Positions 1-12,300 are shown, counted from the stretch's first letter. The stretch: DNA of 64,000 bases from Distichodus sexfasciatus (GCA_032718565.1 JAVGVS010000848.1:1-64000), one strand, 5' to 3'. Numbers and translations: made by a program. Notes: generated by a model from the sequence alone, not told the origin.

Positions 1-308
1 TTTCTTTATGTTGAGATCTGGAGAAAAGAACTTGCGATCACAAGATTCATGAGAAGAACAATGATGCTGACGCGTGTCATTCGTCGCGTTCTGTACAGAT
101 TCTGTCCAGACATTGCAAACGAACCTCCACATTATTTTTCTTCGCGTTATCTCGTAATCACAAGTTCGTTTTCTCCTGAATCTCTTTCTTTATGTCGAGA
201 TCTGGAGAAAAGAACTTGCGATCACAGGATTAATGAGAAGAACAACGATGCTGACGCGTGTCATTCGTCGCGTTCTGTACAGATTCTCTCCAGACATTGC
301 AAACGAAC
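1..308. repeat. Two direct copies of a ~120 bp sequence in the PDGF-A intron
   Basis: Positions 1-123 and 185-308 are nearly identical (shared start tttctttatg, shared end cattgcaaacgaac), a period of about 184 bp. The window edge cuts the left copy, so more copies may lie outside. They sit downstream of the second PDGF-A coding exon, inside the intron. The short open frames across them are by-products of the repeat and resemble no protein I know. Confidence 0.8.
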
Positions 309-428
309 AGCAAACGTCACAAGACATTAGATACATTTGCAGGTTTGGTGGCTTAAAATGTCGTCCGTGTGAAGTTAAAATCAAGTCTTTAATCGCTTGC
401 TTCGTCTCTCGTCACGACCGTCACTCAC

Positions 429-1237
429 CGGTGGCGTGTAACTCCAGCAGCAGCCGCTGGAGGTCGCTAATGCTGCGAATGTCGCTGTTGGCGATTCTCT
501 CGATCAGCTCTCGGGGAAGCGACGCTTCCTGGAAGAGCAACGCGGGTTTCTGGTTAAACCAAAGCTTTATTAGAGACTTTTAACATCTTTTAAAAGGGTC
601 AAACAACAGGTATGCATCTAGCAAACTGTAAAGAAAGAGCAGGCGAACGTGCAGGAAGTCTTACAACTGAGCTGTGACGAATAAGGCTGCACAATATGTC
701 ACTCCAGCATCGCAACGTACATAGTATGTACGTGCGCAGTTGTCAGAGAAGACAAACAGAACTCTCATTTTCCATGAACGATCTACAACATAAGTGTGTC
801 CGATGAGACATAATGTCTTCAGAATTATGGCTAGCTTTAAAAAAAAAAAAAAAAACGTGTTACGAGGAAAAATAGTGCAGATGTATTCCTTTATAAAATA
901 CCCCACTCGTCGCTCGATTCCATGTAGAGCTATATTTGTCATTTTGGTATGTTGCTTTTTAATATTATAATATAGCAGAAATAATAATAATTTAAAAAAA
1001 AATGCAATACTCATACAATGCGACTGTAACCTTCATGCAGTTCTACTTTAAAGTTTAAAGTGTTTGAAGCATGCAACATTTTTTTTTTTTTTTTTTTTAA
1101 ATATTAAAAAAATATTTCTTTTTTAGTTTTCAATCTTTCCCCTCCCCATGCATTTCTTTTCTTGTTACCTGTGCGTCAACGCGGAGGAGAGACAAGCAGC
1201 AAGTGAGAAAGCAGCAGCAGACAGCGACTCTCATCAT
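429..1237 (-). CDS. pdgfa: Platelet-derived growth factor subunit A, first two coding exons (partial; continues off the left edge)
   Basis: Secreted ligand of PDGF receptor alpha, made as a precursor and cleaved by a furin-like protease. Exon 1 (1237-1169) encodes 23 residues beginning MMRVAVCCCFLTCC, a Cys-rich hydrophobic signal peptide ending near VDAQ, followed by donor GTAACAAG. Exon 2 (528-429, 100 nt) follows the acceptor CTCTTCCAG in the same phase and encodes the prodomain start: LPRELIERIANSDIRSI, then a DLQRLLLELHATG-like run. This aligns with human PDGF-A residues [20 protein letters not shown], with one extra Leu in the second part. The donor GTGAGT ends exon 2 in phase 1, the human arrangement. 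The cystine-knot exons lie beyond position 1. I chose the first of two adjacent ATG codons. The teleost paralog (pdgfaa or pdgfab) cannot be decided from this fragment. Confidence 0.92.
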
Positions 1238-1305
1238 CTCCCCTCCGGTCCCGGTCCGCCAAACTGAACGGAGCGGAGCGGCAGAGATGCTCCAAGGACC
1301 ATCCC

Positions 1306-1312
<7 letters not shown>

Positions 1313-1342
<30 letters not shown>
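1313..1342. repeat. (CA)n microsatellite in the PDGF-A 5' region
   Basis: An almost pure CA run about 75 bp upstream of the PDGF-A start codon, probably in the 5' UTR or proximal promoter. Read on the minus strand it extends an open frame (Cys-Val repeats) into the signal-peptide exon; that extension is an artefact of the repeat. Confidence 0.85.
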
Positions 1343-1344
<2 letters not shown>

Positions 1345-1434
1345 GGTCGTGGTCCTGTTCTTCCCGGGATTAAATCCACATTAGGACCGGCCAGTGCACG
1401 TTCTGGCCCAAAAAGTCTTCTGAAAATTCTTCCC

Positions 1435-1436
<2 letters not shown>

Positions 1437-1466
<30 letters not shown>

Positions 1467-1469
1467 AAA
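1437..1469 (-). promoter_or_regulatory. Homopurine tract upstream of PDGF-A: 13 T then 20 G on the gene's sense strand
   Basis: The plus strand has 20 C followed by 13 A, so the PDGF-A sense strand reads T13 then G20, about 200 bp upstream of the start codon. A G run of this length can form a G-quadruplex. The human PDGF-A promoter is known to carry a G-rich, quadruplex-forming nuclease-hypersensitive element close to its transcription start. A regulatory role here is inference from position and composition; run lengths are also prone to sequencing error. Confidence 0.45.
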
Positions 1470-1788
1470 TTAAAAATTAAAGAAGTGCGCCGGACGATCA
1501 CGGAGCCAAATAGAGGTCGATCAGAAATCGGTGTGTTTCCATACCGGCGATGGATTTCACTTGAGCGCGCTGTTGTTTGGTTCTAAACAAATCCAGGAGT
1601 TCTAAAACGGAGAATACAACTTCAACGCGGTGGTCTGTAACGATCACCTGTGTCACCGCAACCTCCCGAAGCAGTGCCGTGCTCCGCCGGTCGGTGAATG
1701 AACTCGCAGCAATTTGGTTCCCTGGATTTAAAAAAAAAAAAGAAAGAAAAAAGAAAAAGAAAACCGACAGAGACGCGCCCCCTTGCGC

Positions 1789-1950
1789 GCTCCCGACCCA
1801 GGCGCGCACACGGAGCGCGCTAATCTCGCTCCCGACCCAGGCGCGCACACGGAGCGCGCTAATCTCGCTCCCGACCCAGGCGCGCACACGGAGCGCGCTA
1901 ATCTCGCTCCCGACCCAGGCGCGCACACGGAGCGCGCTAATCTCGCTCCC
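1789..1950. repeat. 39-bp minisatellite, four copies plus a 6-bp stub
   Basis: The unit begins gctcccgacccaggcgcg and is 39 bp long; four essentially identical GC-rich copies are followed by a partial gctccc. Because 39 is a multiple of three, several frames stay open across it (a repeated 13-residue pattern), but no start or domain context supports a protein. It lies about 0.55 kb upstream of the PDGF-A start codon and is rich in CpG. Confidence 0.92.
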
Positions 1951-4900
1951 TTTCGAACTCCCTCAGTTGTTCCTTCAAGTTTAACCAAGTTCAATATCCT
2001 CACTTTTTAATCGAAATATGGGTTCATTCCACTCCTAAATGATTAATATTCATTTCCTGAGGAAATATCTGTGATTATATATAACTAATAAATGACTATT
2101 TTCCCCTGACCTACGCTAATACGCTAACGCCGCGACGTTTTAGGGCTCAACTCGGGATTTTGTCGGTCGCGTCAGACTTGGCTGTTCGAGATACACAGAT
2201 CTTTGACACTTTTTGGTGCTATAAACTGGCACTGTGAACACTTTTCGGCATGGGTTTCAGTGATAATTAGGACGCTTCAGGCGACACGTGCTAAGCTACA
2301 CAATTGCGTTTGTTTGCTTGCTTTATTTCCTCTATGGATTTGTTGTAACAATGGGATACAAGCGACCGATTTTAATCCAAAAGTCTTCTCAAGTCAAGTC
2401 CCAAAACGTTGCGACAGTTTTCATCGAGCGCCCAAGCGAGAATAAGGAATATTGCTAGTTTTACACTTGTATGTCACTCATTTTGTTGTCCTATACGCTG
2501 ATTTAGGCTTCCAGTGCCAAATGCTTTCGACGCTGACATGCTAACACCGTCATATTTTTGTGACAGAAATTAACAGCGGGCTAATTTTTGCGCGTCGTCC
2601 TTCCTCATCTGAGGACATTACACCCATTACACCCGAGCAGTTAATAGTTAACAGTTTTTCACCTGAGACTGTCAATGGTGTTTACATTGGATTTGCCGCC
2701 AGGAACGCAAATGTCTAACTTGGAAAACTTTAGGGAGTCAATTCCGTTCTCTTTTTAACACACACACACACACACATTCACATACACATTCTCTCTCTCT
2801 CGCTCGCTCACTCTCTTTCTCTCAGTTTAAGTTGGGTGAATCCCTAATTAGTCCACCTCGGTCTGGACAGGAAACGCCACAGACATGCAACCACTGGAAA
2901 GAGGCGACGCGAGAAAGGGAAGAGAGGGCTTCAAAAAAAGAGTGGCGAAGGGAGAAAGCCACGAGAGGTGAGCCCAGTGTCCCGTAGCTGAAATAACAGC
3001 AGATAAAGTAGGTCAGGTGTGTACACATACGCACATACACTTGACTCCAGACAGTAGGTTTGGTCAGCCATGAGTCGGTTCTTGTGGCTTCCTGGGGCTC
3101 TCTGGATGCCGCCATTGTACTTTAGAACATTCACTGGCCCAAACTAGTTCCATCCACTTCCGACAGGAGCCAGGATGTTCATTCTGTCTATTTTTATTAT
3201 TGTAATGTCGTCATTATTAACGGTTGCAGTACCTGCGGAAAGGGTAGGGGGCAGTGTTCCAAGTGATCGATGTATACAGGTAGTTATAGATTATAGATAT
3301 AGATATATGTCAAGACATTGCAAAATGACCGAACATGCTAAATTAGTCTTTTGTTCGATTATCAGCGACACTCCTCAGTGACACCAACAAGCCTTCTATA
3401 CTTTGATCCAAAGGATCTACACGTTGGTACCAAGAGGTCATGGCTTCAAGCTGTGTTCTTCACTACCACTGAGCCTCTAAGCAAGGCCTTTAGCCCTAAG
3501 TTGCTCTGTATTAGGAAATGGAAGTCACTCTGGATAATTGTGTTTGCTACAAGTTTGATATCTTGATTTGTGTCTTTGCAGGTCGGTACGTAAGAGAAAG
3601 AGGATGAGAGGTTTGTATTAAAACCCACCTGAAGTGAAAGCGTAGTGTGGAATGTGTTTGTGTATGAACGCAAGACTGGAAACTCTGGGTAATATCATGG
3701 GGAAGATGGAGAGCAAAGGGCTTCATTATGGCTGTGGCAAAAATAGCCAGAGACTGAAGGACTATGGGAGTTGGAGTCCCTCGAGATTCGACTCTGCCAA
3801 AGCGAATGAACCATAGAACACAACCACAACCACAACGACTGTGGGAAACCAGGAAACACACAAACACACACACGCACACACACACAATGAGTTAACGCTA
3901 GTCAGACACGGCAAGCTCCTTGGGATTTGTGCCAAAACGTAAAAAAAAACTTCCCATTCCAGTGAGCATGAGAATGTCACATTGCACCCGTTTACTTGCT
4001 GACTTATTCACTCTATTAAACACACACGCTTTTAATATCTCACATGCGTAGACGGCCCGCTTGCTTGATCAGTCAATCACTTTCTCTACATTAAACACAT
4101 AGACTTTTAATTGTTAACTCATTCAAACACACACCTTCACTACCTTTATTCACTCGTTCCGTAAACTCAGACTGTCTTGCCTGTTCACTTACTAGTTTGA
4201 TTATACACTCAAGATCACCAAAAGAATTCGCACCTCACGCCCACACGCGACACCCACACCTAACTTTAGTCACTTAGCAGTTCACACGGAGTCAGACTTT
4301 CCTGCTTGTTCACTCAAATGTTTGCTCTTTCACTTCTACATTCAGAAAACGAGACATTTAACACACCCTCTGGCCTAACGCGCGCACATATACGCCGTCA
4401 TATCTTTCGGTCTTTGTGAGGTCTTTATAACTACACTTGAAGCTAATCGCAACCTTAACTTCGGAAACCAAAAGCAAATATGTCCACCTTTGACTTTTTC
4501 GAATTAAAAATCTACAGCTTTTCTCTGAAAGCATTTTGCCCTTATCAGGCCTCACCAGCCCTTACCTCTCACAAAACCACAAAAATGTGACAAAACGTTG
4601 CTTTTCCTATGATTTAATGGACAGTCAGGTCCTCACAAATACATAAAAGCCACACACTGCAGCACGAGCTGTGGGCGGAGTGGCTCTCTGTTAAACTCAT
4701 CACACCTTCGAAGTGGTGGGACGATTCACCCGAAGCTGAGGTGAGCGAGGCTCTGACCACACGTGCCGCCGTCCTTCCAGGGAACAATATCCGTCCACGC
4801 CAAATATGGCCATGTTTAATGGAGCGGAGTCCCGAGCGAAGCCGAGCTGGACGTAGGCCAAAACATAGCACCATTACTATCATAACACTGCCCGCTTCGC

Positions 4901-6480
4901 TCGGCGCTGGCCCAGGAGGAGAGGACAAAACAGAATGTAGTGATACAGTTTGAAAGAAAGCGTGATTAAAAAAAAAAGAGGAAAAGTCAACTTCTCATCT
5001 TTCAATCTCTCTGGCTCGCTCAATTTGTAGTTTGGTCTAGTGTATTGCCCTTCACGTGTAACACTGGAATTTCCCCTGAGGTCATTTTTCTAGACACAAA
5101 TGAGCAATGTCTTGCTCTCCTCACTTCCCCTGCTTCTCCTCCATTGCTTTCTCCACCACGCTCTTCCTCTGTTCCCTTTTCTTTTCCCTTACACTGTCAC
5201 TGTTTTCTTGGGGTACAGTATTTGGCTCCGGTGAAACATCCATATGGGTTCAGTAGCCAAAAACTACACAAACATTAACACACACACACACACAAACACA
5301 CACACGCACTCAAATTCCCTGCTCATCCCATGGGGTTGAATGTTAGTGGACTGTGTCAGTTTTGTGAGAAATTCCCAAATAAAGTTTCAGTTGTCGTGAC
5401 ACGACCGGAGACCCTGTTTAGACACAGACGTTTCTCATCACCGCAGAGGATTGCGCTCGTCTTTTCCATTTTTTCCATGCGTTGCTGCGTGATCGCACTA
5501 ACCGTCTGCGGGCCTGCAGGTCTGATTCACTTTCAGATGTTCTGCATTGTGGCTTTAGCGTGTCTGCGTGTATCTGATTTGGTGCGTCTAAGTCAAGACA
5601 GGCAGACAGATAGCGACCACACAGAAAGGATGAGTCCAACGGAGAGATGTGTTTGACAAGGAGCAGTTGAGAATATGTGTTTGTGTCTGTGTGCGTGAGT
5701 GTGATCTATAGGTATGCAATGAGCAGTGTGTGTGTGTGTGCGTGTGTGTGTGTGTGTGTTCGCAGTCAGGCTCACAGATCACAGGGACATTCCCAAATCC
5801 CCTCCAAAGCGGCAGATAAAGAATTTTTTTTTTTTTTCATCCATCTTTTCCTTCCTCGACAATAATTACAACCTCACTTTGTCTCTCGCTGAGCAGAAAA
5901 AGTGGAAATCAGAGCTTAAACTGCGGCTAAGCCTCGCTTGGCCGCTGACCAGAAGCCGCGGTGCTTTGTAGCCGGAGCGTTTGGGCGCCGGCCAGCCAAA
6001 TCCTTATCCTGGATTATATTCTGACATGGTTAAATATGGTACAATTTACTCATAGGTACGGGGATCACATCTCACACGCCATCTGCTTAGCCAGGAGTTA
6101 GGGTGTGTGTGTGTGTGTGTGTGCTCATGGGAGAGAGATCAAGATATTTATCACATTACAGATGATACAGCTGTAGTGTCAGAGTGGGTCATGCTGTGTC
6201 ATCCTCAGGGTCAAAGAGCTCAGTTGTGTTCTCATGACTGTAACGAGATACAAAGTAGCACACACACACACACACACACACATTTATTTTATTGGCCATT
6301 TCCGTGGCAATTTGTTGCTACTTTATGCTACCACAAAAAAGTGACATGAAATCCAAAGCCTTTCCCACTCTTCAATCTGCGTCTGCTATCTCACTTCCAG
6401 CCTCGTGACAGGACTTCCTTCCTCCACTTCTTTTTCATCTCATCTGCTCCGTCAGGTCTTTCTGATTTCAAACCCAGACC

Positions 6481-6716
6481 GTGGATCGGTACACAGTACG
6501 GTACACTCATGTACAGTACACTCATGACCAAACATGAACTGAGCCTAGATCAGTCTTGGGTCAACTGTGCTAGACCCAGTCAAGGCCTGATGGACCAGAT
6601 GAGATGAAAGAGAGATGGAGAAAGGAAATGACTGTGGGTCAGTGGATCGGTCCAGCACTGTACACTCGTATACAGGGGTAACCAAACATGAACTGAGCCT
6701 AGATCAGTCTTGAGTG
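6481..6716. repeat. Direct repeat pair of ~75 bp
   Basis: Positions about 6481-6563 and 6642-6716 share gtggatcggt at the start and then ccaaacatgaactgagccta and gatcagtctt, separated by about 80 bp of unrelated sequence. It may be a local duplication. No coding potential. Confidence 0.75.
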
Positions 6717-7135
6717 ATCTCAGTGTATGTGTTCTCAGTCTTCTTCTTCACTCATGCGTGCCTATCACAGGGGCCGATAGACGCTATAACAGTGGAATGC
6801 TGTGATATCGAGAACACCGTATTCCCAATGTTCTGCCCGCCTAAACCTAAACAGACAGAGTGACGGAATGGGAGAAAGAGACGGAGACGGACAAATGGCG
6901 TGCCACAAAAAAGATCTTGGCCGTTTTACACAATTTTCATTGAGATTTCAAATAACGCTTGTAGACCTAATCAACCATCCAACAATGACTACTGTAGAGT
7001 TGTATTTTACATTTTGCAACTTGGACTGCACCCATGACCTCTTGGATCTTACGAGTAGGCCCTAATTTAGTGCTTAATCCTTGTCAGTTTTTGTTTTAGG
7101 AGTCAGCACGGTCCCAGAATGTACCATCATATACC

Positions 7136-7440
7136 GTAATCCAGATCCAGAGCATTGTGGGGACCTTTTTGTCCCCTAAAATCACTTTTATCTGTTTTTT
7201 TGGGGCTTTGTGGGGACATTTGAGAGGTCCCAGTGAGGGAAAACGACTTTATAGAAAATGTGCTTGTTTTATTTGAGAAACTAAACGAGGTAAAAGATGT
7301 GCTTTTGGTTACTGAGGTTAAGGTTAAGGTTAGGATTAGGTGAAGGTGTAAAATTATATACATCTGGTCATTACGGGAGTCTATGGAAGGACCTCACAAA
7401 GATAGTAATACAAGACTGTGTGTGTGTGTGTGTGTGTTTG
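7136..7440. repeat. Dispersed repeat of the gtggggac/gtcccc type ending in a GT tract
   Basis: It contains gtggggacctttttgtcccc, then tgtggggacatttgagaggt and a tail reading caaagatagtaatacaag followed by (GT)n. I recognise this arrangement as a common dispersed repeat of teleost genomes; the formal family name is not certain. A short fragment of the same kind may lie near 8123 (gcgaggacccgactgtcccc). Confidence 0.55.
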
Positions 7441-7935
7441 GAGGAAATGCAAAAGATGCAATCATAGCTCATCGCTCGTGTACTGTACGTGCACACGCAT
7501 GCAAGTACACAAGCCGTGATTGACATACTTCCTGTTTTTGTTTATCTGTTGGCGCTCATGTTCTCAAAGTGTAAAACAAAAGCGTTGTCTCGTTACGCCA
7601 TCTCTCTCTCTCTCTATCTGTCTGTATTTCGGGCAGTTGTATGAGCTGCTTGCAATACACTGCTGTCAGGCGGTGCAAATTGCCTGCGTTGGCAGAGCAA
7701 GCCTTCCTCTTTTCAGGTGATTTGCAAAGACGCCGGGGAGATGGAGGGATTGAGAGAGACCACTGTGCAATCACAAGACAGAACGACTGAAAGAACGAAG
7801 ACAATCTAGATTAAAGGGACAAGGATAAAATGAGAGCGCGTGAGTGAGAGAGAGACTGAGAGACGGCGGGACTTGTTCAATGGCAAGCCAGAAATCTGTA
7901 GAACTTCTTGATTAAAGGCACGAGGATTTGAGGAG

Positions 7936-7937
<2 letters not shown>

Positions 7938-7969
<32 letters not shown>
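7938..7969. repeat. (GA)n microsatellite
   Basis: A pure GA run of about 15 units, inside a region with further GA-rich sequence (about 7838-7865) and a CT run near 7600-7615. Confidence 0.9.
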
Positions 7970-7971
<2 letters not shown>

Positions 7972-8654
7972 GGGTTTTCCGTGCCATTGTCCAGTAGTTC
8001 AGCAGATGTTTGTGAAGTCTCATTCCCTCGCACTAGCAGAGTGACACTGCTAAAGCTGCTGTTTCCTCCGCGCTCGCTAATACAGGAAGTATGTGTGTGT
8101 TTACGTTGTTGACATATTCGCGAGGACCCGACTGTCCCCTAAAAGAGTAAAATTCTACATTTGTCTGCGTCTTGCAGCTTTGTGCAACCTTTTTTGTGTG
8201 AAAGGGCTGGTCCCGGTGAAGTTAAAACGCTTTGTACAGAAAAGTTGCTGGTAAGTGTATTTACGTAACACCTCGCGAAAAACGGCAAGATGCAACACTG
8301 TGTGTGTGTGTGTGTGTGTGGCATGACACACAGGTGCCAGCTGTGAGAGGAAGTGGCAACGCTCGCTCCGGCTATATATAGATTCCATAGAGTTCTGTTG
8401 AACGGCGGTGCAAGGCTGCGCCGTGGAGTTCCTCGTTGCTTTCCTTTGTGTGTGTGTGTGTGTGTGTGTGAACGCATTATCGGAAACAAAATCAGACTGA
8501 AGGTCACATCTGCCATTTACAAATCGAAGGAAGTTCCAAACGTCCACCTGCTGGGGACTCAGCTTGTGCCGTATCGCCAAAGTTCTCGTTATTTTTGGTT
8601 GTTTTTTCTAACTTGTTCCTCGGCCGCCGTCGCACAGCTACCGTTCGTCGAGGA

Positions 8655-8985
8655 AGTGGTAGCGTGACGGTTAAAGCGTTGGCCCCGTGATCGTAACGGG
8701 TCTCACTGAGGTACCTTTGAGCAAGGTACCGTCCCCAAACACATCAGCAGCCCACCGCGCCTTCACTACGGCACCTCAACAAAACGTGACCCTCTGCGTT
8801 TGACCCACGCGTGAAGCAGCAGTGGGCGGCTTAGTTTTGCCGGTGCCCAGAGAGCAGTGCTTGGGAGGCTACATTGCTGACGAGTACCTCACCGGTACCT
8901 TCGTCAGTCTGGAACTTGAACAGATGACCCTCCGATCATAAGGGGCAACTCCCTAACCGTTACGCTACCAACGTATCCATCCTTT
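8655..8985. mobile_element. Degraded tRNA-derived SINE(s)
   Basis: The left end (gtggtagcgtgacggttaaa) looks like a tRNA-derived head. It is followed by gaggtacctttgagcaaggt, and the right end holds an opposite-facing tRNA-like head (ccctaaccgttacgctacca). The core 'gagcaaggtaccgtcccc' recurs elsewhere in the window (about 10,915, 26,750, 35,435, 43,060 and 50,815). The two heads suggest two elements inserted in opposite orientation. The cloverleaf is not intact, so this is not a functional tRNA gene. Confidence 0.55.
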
Positions 8986-9724
8986 TTCGACTTTATATCT
9001 CCGTTATACCGTGGGGAGAGTTTCGAAGGAAATGTTCAAACCCCTGACTTTTAGCTTTTTTTCACCACAAAGTTTTTGGCCCTTCATTTCTTCTGCGGTT
9101 TTTACATTTTACGTTTATTTATTCCTCCTCTTTAACTCTTTCCACCCCTTTATTCCTTTCGACTTTTTACATTACACACAGTAGGCACATCGTTCGTTCC
9201 TAGGAAAAGACAATTTTGTTTCTTGACGGACTATTTACCGTTTTCAAGACACGGCTTTAACTTGTTTTTTCACTACTACAATTTTGTCATTTCTCCTCAG
9301 AATCCAGAAAGCACGTCTTTTCTTCAGGAAATGTTTGTTTACATTGATATTTCTGATATTTTTCTTCGGGGTTATGAGTATAAACACTTTAGAAATGAGC
9401 AAAAATTGCCCTTTAAGGCTCACAGTGTTAGTTGTTCGAACAGGCTTTCAGTGCCTTCCATTACTTTGAATATGAGTTCTTTGACGCTCGAAATTGTAAC
9501 CAAAAATAAACGTTTACGCCCCGTCAGAACGGCTAACGGTTTTCGCGTCTCCCAGCTAAAGAAATGCTAAGTGCCGCGCCACGCTTGAGGGAGAGCGAGC
9601 GAGAGAAAAACGGGGATTACATTAGCTTAATTAGCAAAGCGCTCACGAGCTGGCGGCTTTAGGACAAGAGCATTGTCTCTCTGTCATATCATTTAGCCAC
9701 AGGGGCTCGGTTTCTCACAGTACG

Positions 9725-9725
<1 letters not shown>

Positions 9726-9758
<33 letters not shown>

Positions 9759-10358
9759 TGGGCGTGTGTGTGTGTGAAAGCGGTGTGTTACTTTGCATTG
9801 AGGTCAAATAAGGTAACTTTAGGCTGAACTCGCGATCTCTTTCGCCGCTTTTTGGTTCGAGGCGGCTTTTTCTGGGGGGACGACCCTATTGTTCTCGAGT
9901 AAGAAAGTATACGGCGTAAAAGTGTGTGTGTGTGTGTTTGTGTGTCATGCCCCAGATATGCTTTGCGATGACATCATTCTCCGAATGCAGAAAACCCCCC
10001 TCACTGCTCGGTGAATCACTGCAGTTTAGATACACAACAGGGTGTTTCCTAACGACACACACACACACACACACATAGACAAAGACACACACTCGTTGTG
10101 ACCTCGTGGTAACCCCAAACACACACACACGCACTTTCTTCACACACGCACACACTGGATCAGCTGCACAGGTGGACTTTATTTGAAGTCGATAGTTACA
10201 AAAAGATCCTTAATACAGCGATAATAGATCAAACGTCACACACACACACACACACAAACATTAGAACACACCCTCGACCGGGGTTGTGTGCGCATGTGGG
10301 ATGACGGGCGGCCGTGAGGGAGCGAAAAAGAAAAAGAAAGAGCGAAAGAAGAAAACTA

Positions 10359-10392
<34 letters not shown>

Positions 10393-10459
10393 TTGGTGTG
10401 AAACCACAGTTGTGCCGGCATGAGAAGCTTCTCTCTCTCACTTTCTTTCTTTGTGTGTG

Positions 10460-10491
<32 letters not shown>

Positions 10492-10602
10492 CGCTCCATT
10501 GCACAGGTGCATGTGGGTGTGGGCACACACTGGCTCTTTAATCGAGCATTAATGCCCACACGCACACACACACACACACGAACGAACACACACACACACT
10601 CT
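9726..10602. repeat. Dense cluster of CA/GT microsatellites in both orientations
   Basis: Runs of GT occur at about 9727-9775, 9921-9945, 10,359-10,385 and 10,452-10,492, and runs of CA at about 10,053-10,075, 10,083-10,145, 10,236-10,257 and 10,560-10,600. The opposite orientations are mutually complementary. The open frames here (Cys-Val or His-Thr repeats) are artefacts. Confidence 0.85.
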
Positions 10603-10839
10603 AGTTAGCGTGTCTCAACCTTGGTGAATAAAACGAATACGTCGTATTACCTCCTGCACTTTACCTTACTCCAAGACGGGGCGCGTGTGTGTGTGCGCGC
10701 GTGCGTGTGTGTGTCACAATGACGAATCTACTTGTACTTGAGTACAAATTCAATCGAATACCTCACGTCGCACAATTACACGTGTAACTACTATTTTGCG
10801 CCTTTTTTTCCACGGTGAACGCGCCACGGTACACAGTGC

Positions 10840-11010
10840 GACGCTGCGCGTTCCACCCATCTGCCCCAGTGGGCAGCTGACACGGACAGTGTCCGGGGGG
10901 CAGTGCTTGGGGACGGTACCTGGCTCATGAGCGGTACCTCAGCGCTACCTTGACCGGCTCGGGATTTGAACCTGCAGCCTTACGGTCATGGGGCCGACTC
11001 CAAAACTGCC
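10840..11010. mobile_element. tRNA-derived SINE fragment
   Basis: It contains gggcagtgcttggggacggt, acctggctcatgagcggtac and a tRNA-like tail, cgggatttgaacctgcagcc. The same order appears near 26,690-26,830 in a C4 intron. The B-box-like gatttgaacc supports a tRNA origin on the minus strand. Confidence 0.6.
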
Positions 11011-12227
11011 CCAAAGTAGGAGTAGTACTCGTCAGGTAGTCAAAGTAGTCCCTTTTTTTTTTTTTAGCACCAGTACCTTTCTTGTAATGGAGTACGATTA
11101 TAGGTAATGGTCCTTTTTACAGCACTGGTGCGTGTACATCTGTGTGTTTAAGGGCTGGACAGACGCCTAGTTTCTAATGGCTTCTGGTGGATGTCGCCAT
11201 AAAAACACAGTTGGCATCGGTGTTAGGAGTGTGTGTGTGCGCGTGTGTGTGTGTGTGTTAAAAGTGCCGGCCGTTACAGGAACAACATCTCTACTCTCTG
11301 GCTGTATGTCCTTCAAGAGGATTCATGACAGTATTGTTCCGCACTTCCTCTCCGTGTTATGACTGCGACTCAAGGTTCCCTCTAAAACGCACACACACAC
11401 ACGCACAAATAGTAAAAAAACAATATGTCCGTGTGTTTCAAACTGCATGGAAATTTCACGGGGTTGTTCTAAAACTTCTAACGCGTAGGTTGACGTCAGG
11501 TGGTGCAAAGGCACTGTAGTATAAGGTTGAATACTTTTTAGCGGTTCAAACACGACTGAAAATGTTTGGGTACGCTGCGGTTTTGGGGTCCGCCCGTAAT
11601 TTAGGTCGTTTTATTTAGAAGTCGATTGTAAATGTCACCTGTATTTTGAAATTAGTTGAGTGCTTAGGACACATTTATAAAATCGGTCTTTCCTTTTTAC
11701 ACTTTAGAAAGTCGAAATTGGTTTCCAATATCGGAATATCGGAAGTCACCGTTTTTTTTTTAAAAGACTGCAGTATTTTACCTAGCTACCGTTTTACCGC
11801 TTTACGTGGAGGGATTCATTCTTTGTAGGAAACACTTCCGTCGTTCCAGATGTACGTGGAGAAAAAGTACAACATTTCAAAATAATAGTGTGGAGCAAAA
11901 AAAGCAACATGTTAAATGGGACTTGTGATATGGGCACATTGTTTGTGAATTGAATGATCTTGATGACAGTGAATGATGTAACAATTCAAATAAGTGATAA
12001 GTACAATACGTCTATAAAGCATTTTCTTTTTTGCGCATGCGTAGTCTAAGCGAAGTTTCCCGCCAAACGGACTGCCACGTCTAAAAAAATGCCTTTTCAG
12101 TAGCTTATTGTATCCAAATCCTGTAGCTTTTCCACTAACTAACTCTTTTCAAATATCGCAGCAGAGCGACAACAGTACTTTACGTTTTCCCATTATGTTA
12201 TTATCATATTATTCATTTTCTCCTCAG

Positions 12228-12300
12228 GACGGCACGGTGGCGCGGCGGTTAGCGCTGCCGCCTCACAGCGAGAAGGTCGGGATTAAGCGGTTCAGCTAAC
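12228..12300 (+). mobile_element. tRNA-derived SINE head (otophysan HAmo/DANA-like)
   Basis: The sequence ggcacggtggcgcggcggtt followed by agcgctgccgcctcacagcg and agaaggtcgggatta resembles the tRNA-like 5' head of SINEs common in carps and catfishes. Only the head is clear; the tail runs into unrecognised sequence. This element is the main hint that the fish may be an otophysan. Confidence 0.6.

Noticed and set aside
1789..1950. CRISPR-like regular repeats
   Set aside because: Units are directly adjacent without spacers, in a eukaryotic genome; it is a minisatellite.
1577..2010. Open frames on both strands across the 39-bp repeat
   Set aside because: The period is a multiple of three, so several frames stay open by chance; there is no splice context, domain or homolog.
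5588..5865. Cys-Val, His-Thr and similar repeat proteins from CA/GT tracts here and in many other places up to 13.5 kb
   Set aside because: Pure microsatellite translation; both strands and several frames are equally open.
8655..8985. Possible tRNA genes
   Set aside because: tRNA-like heads are degraded, lack a full cloverleaf and are joined to SINE bodies.
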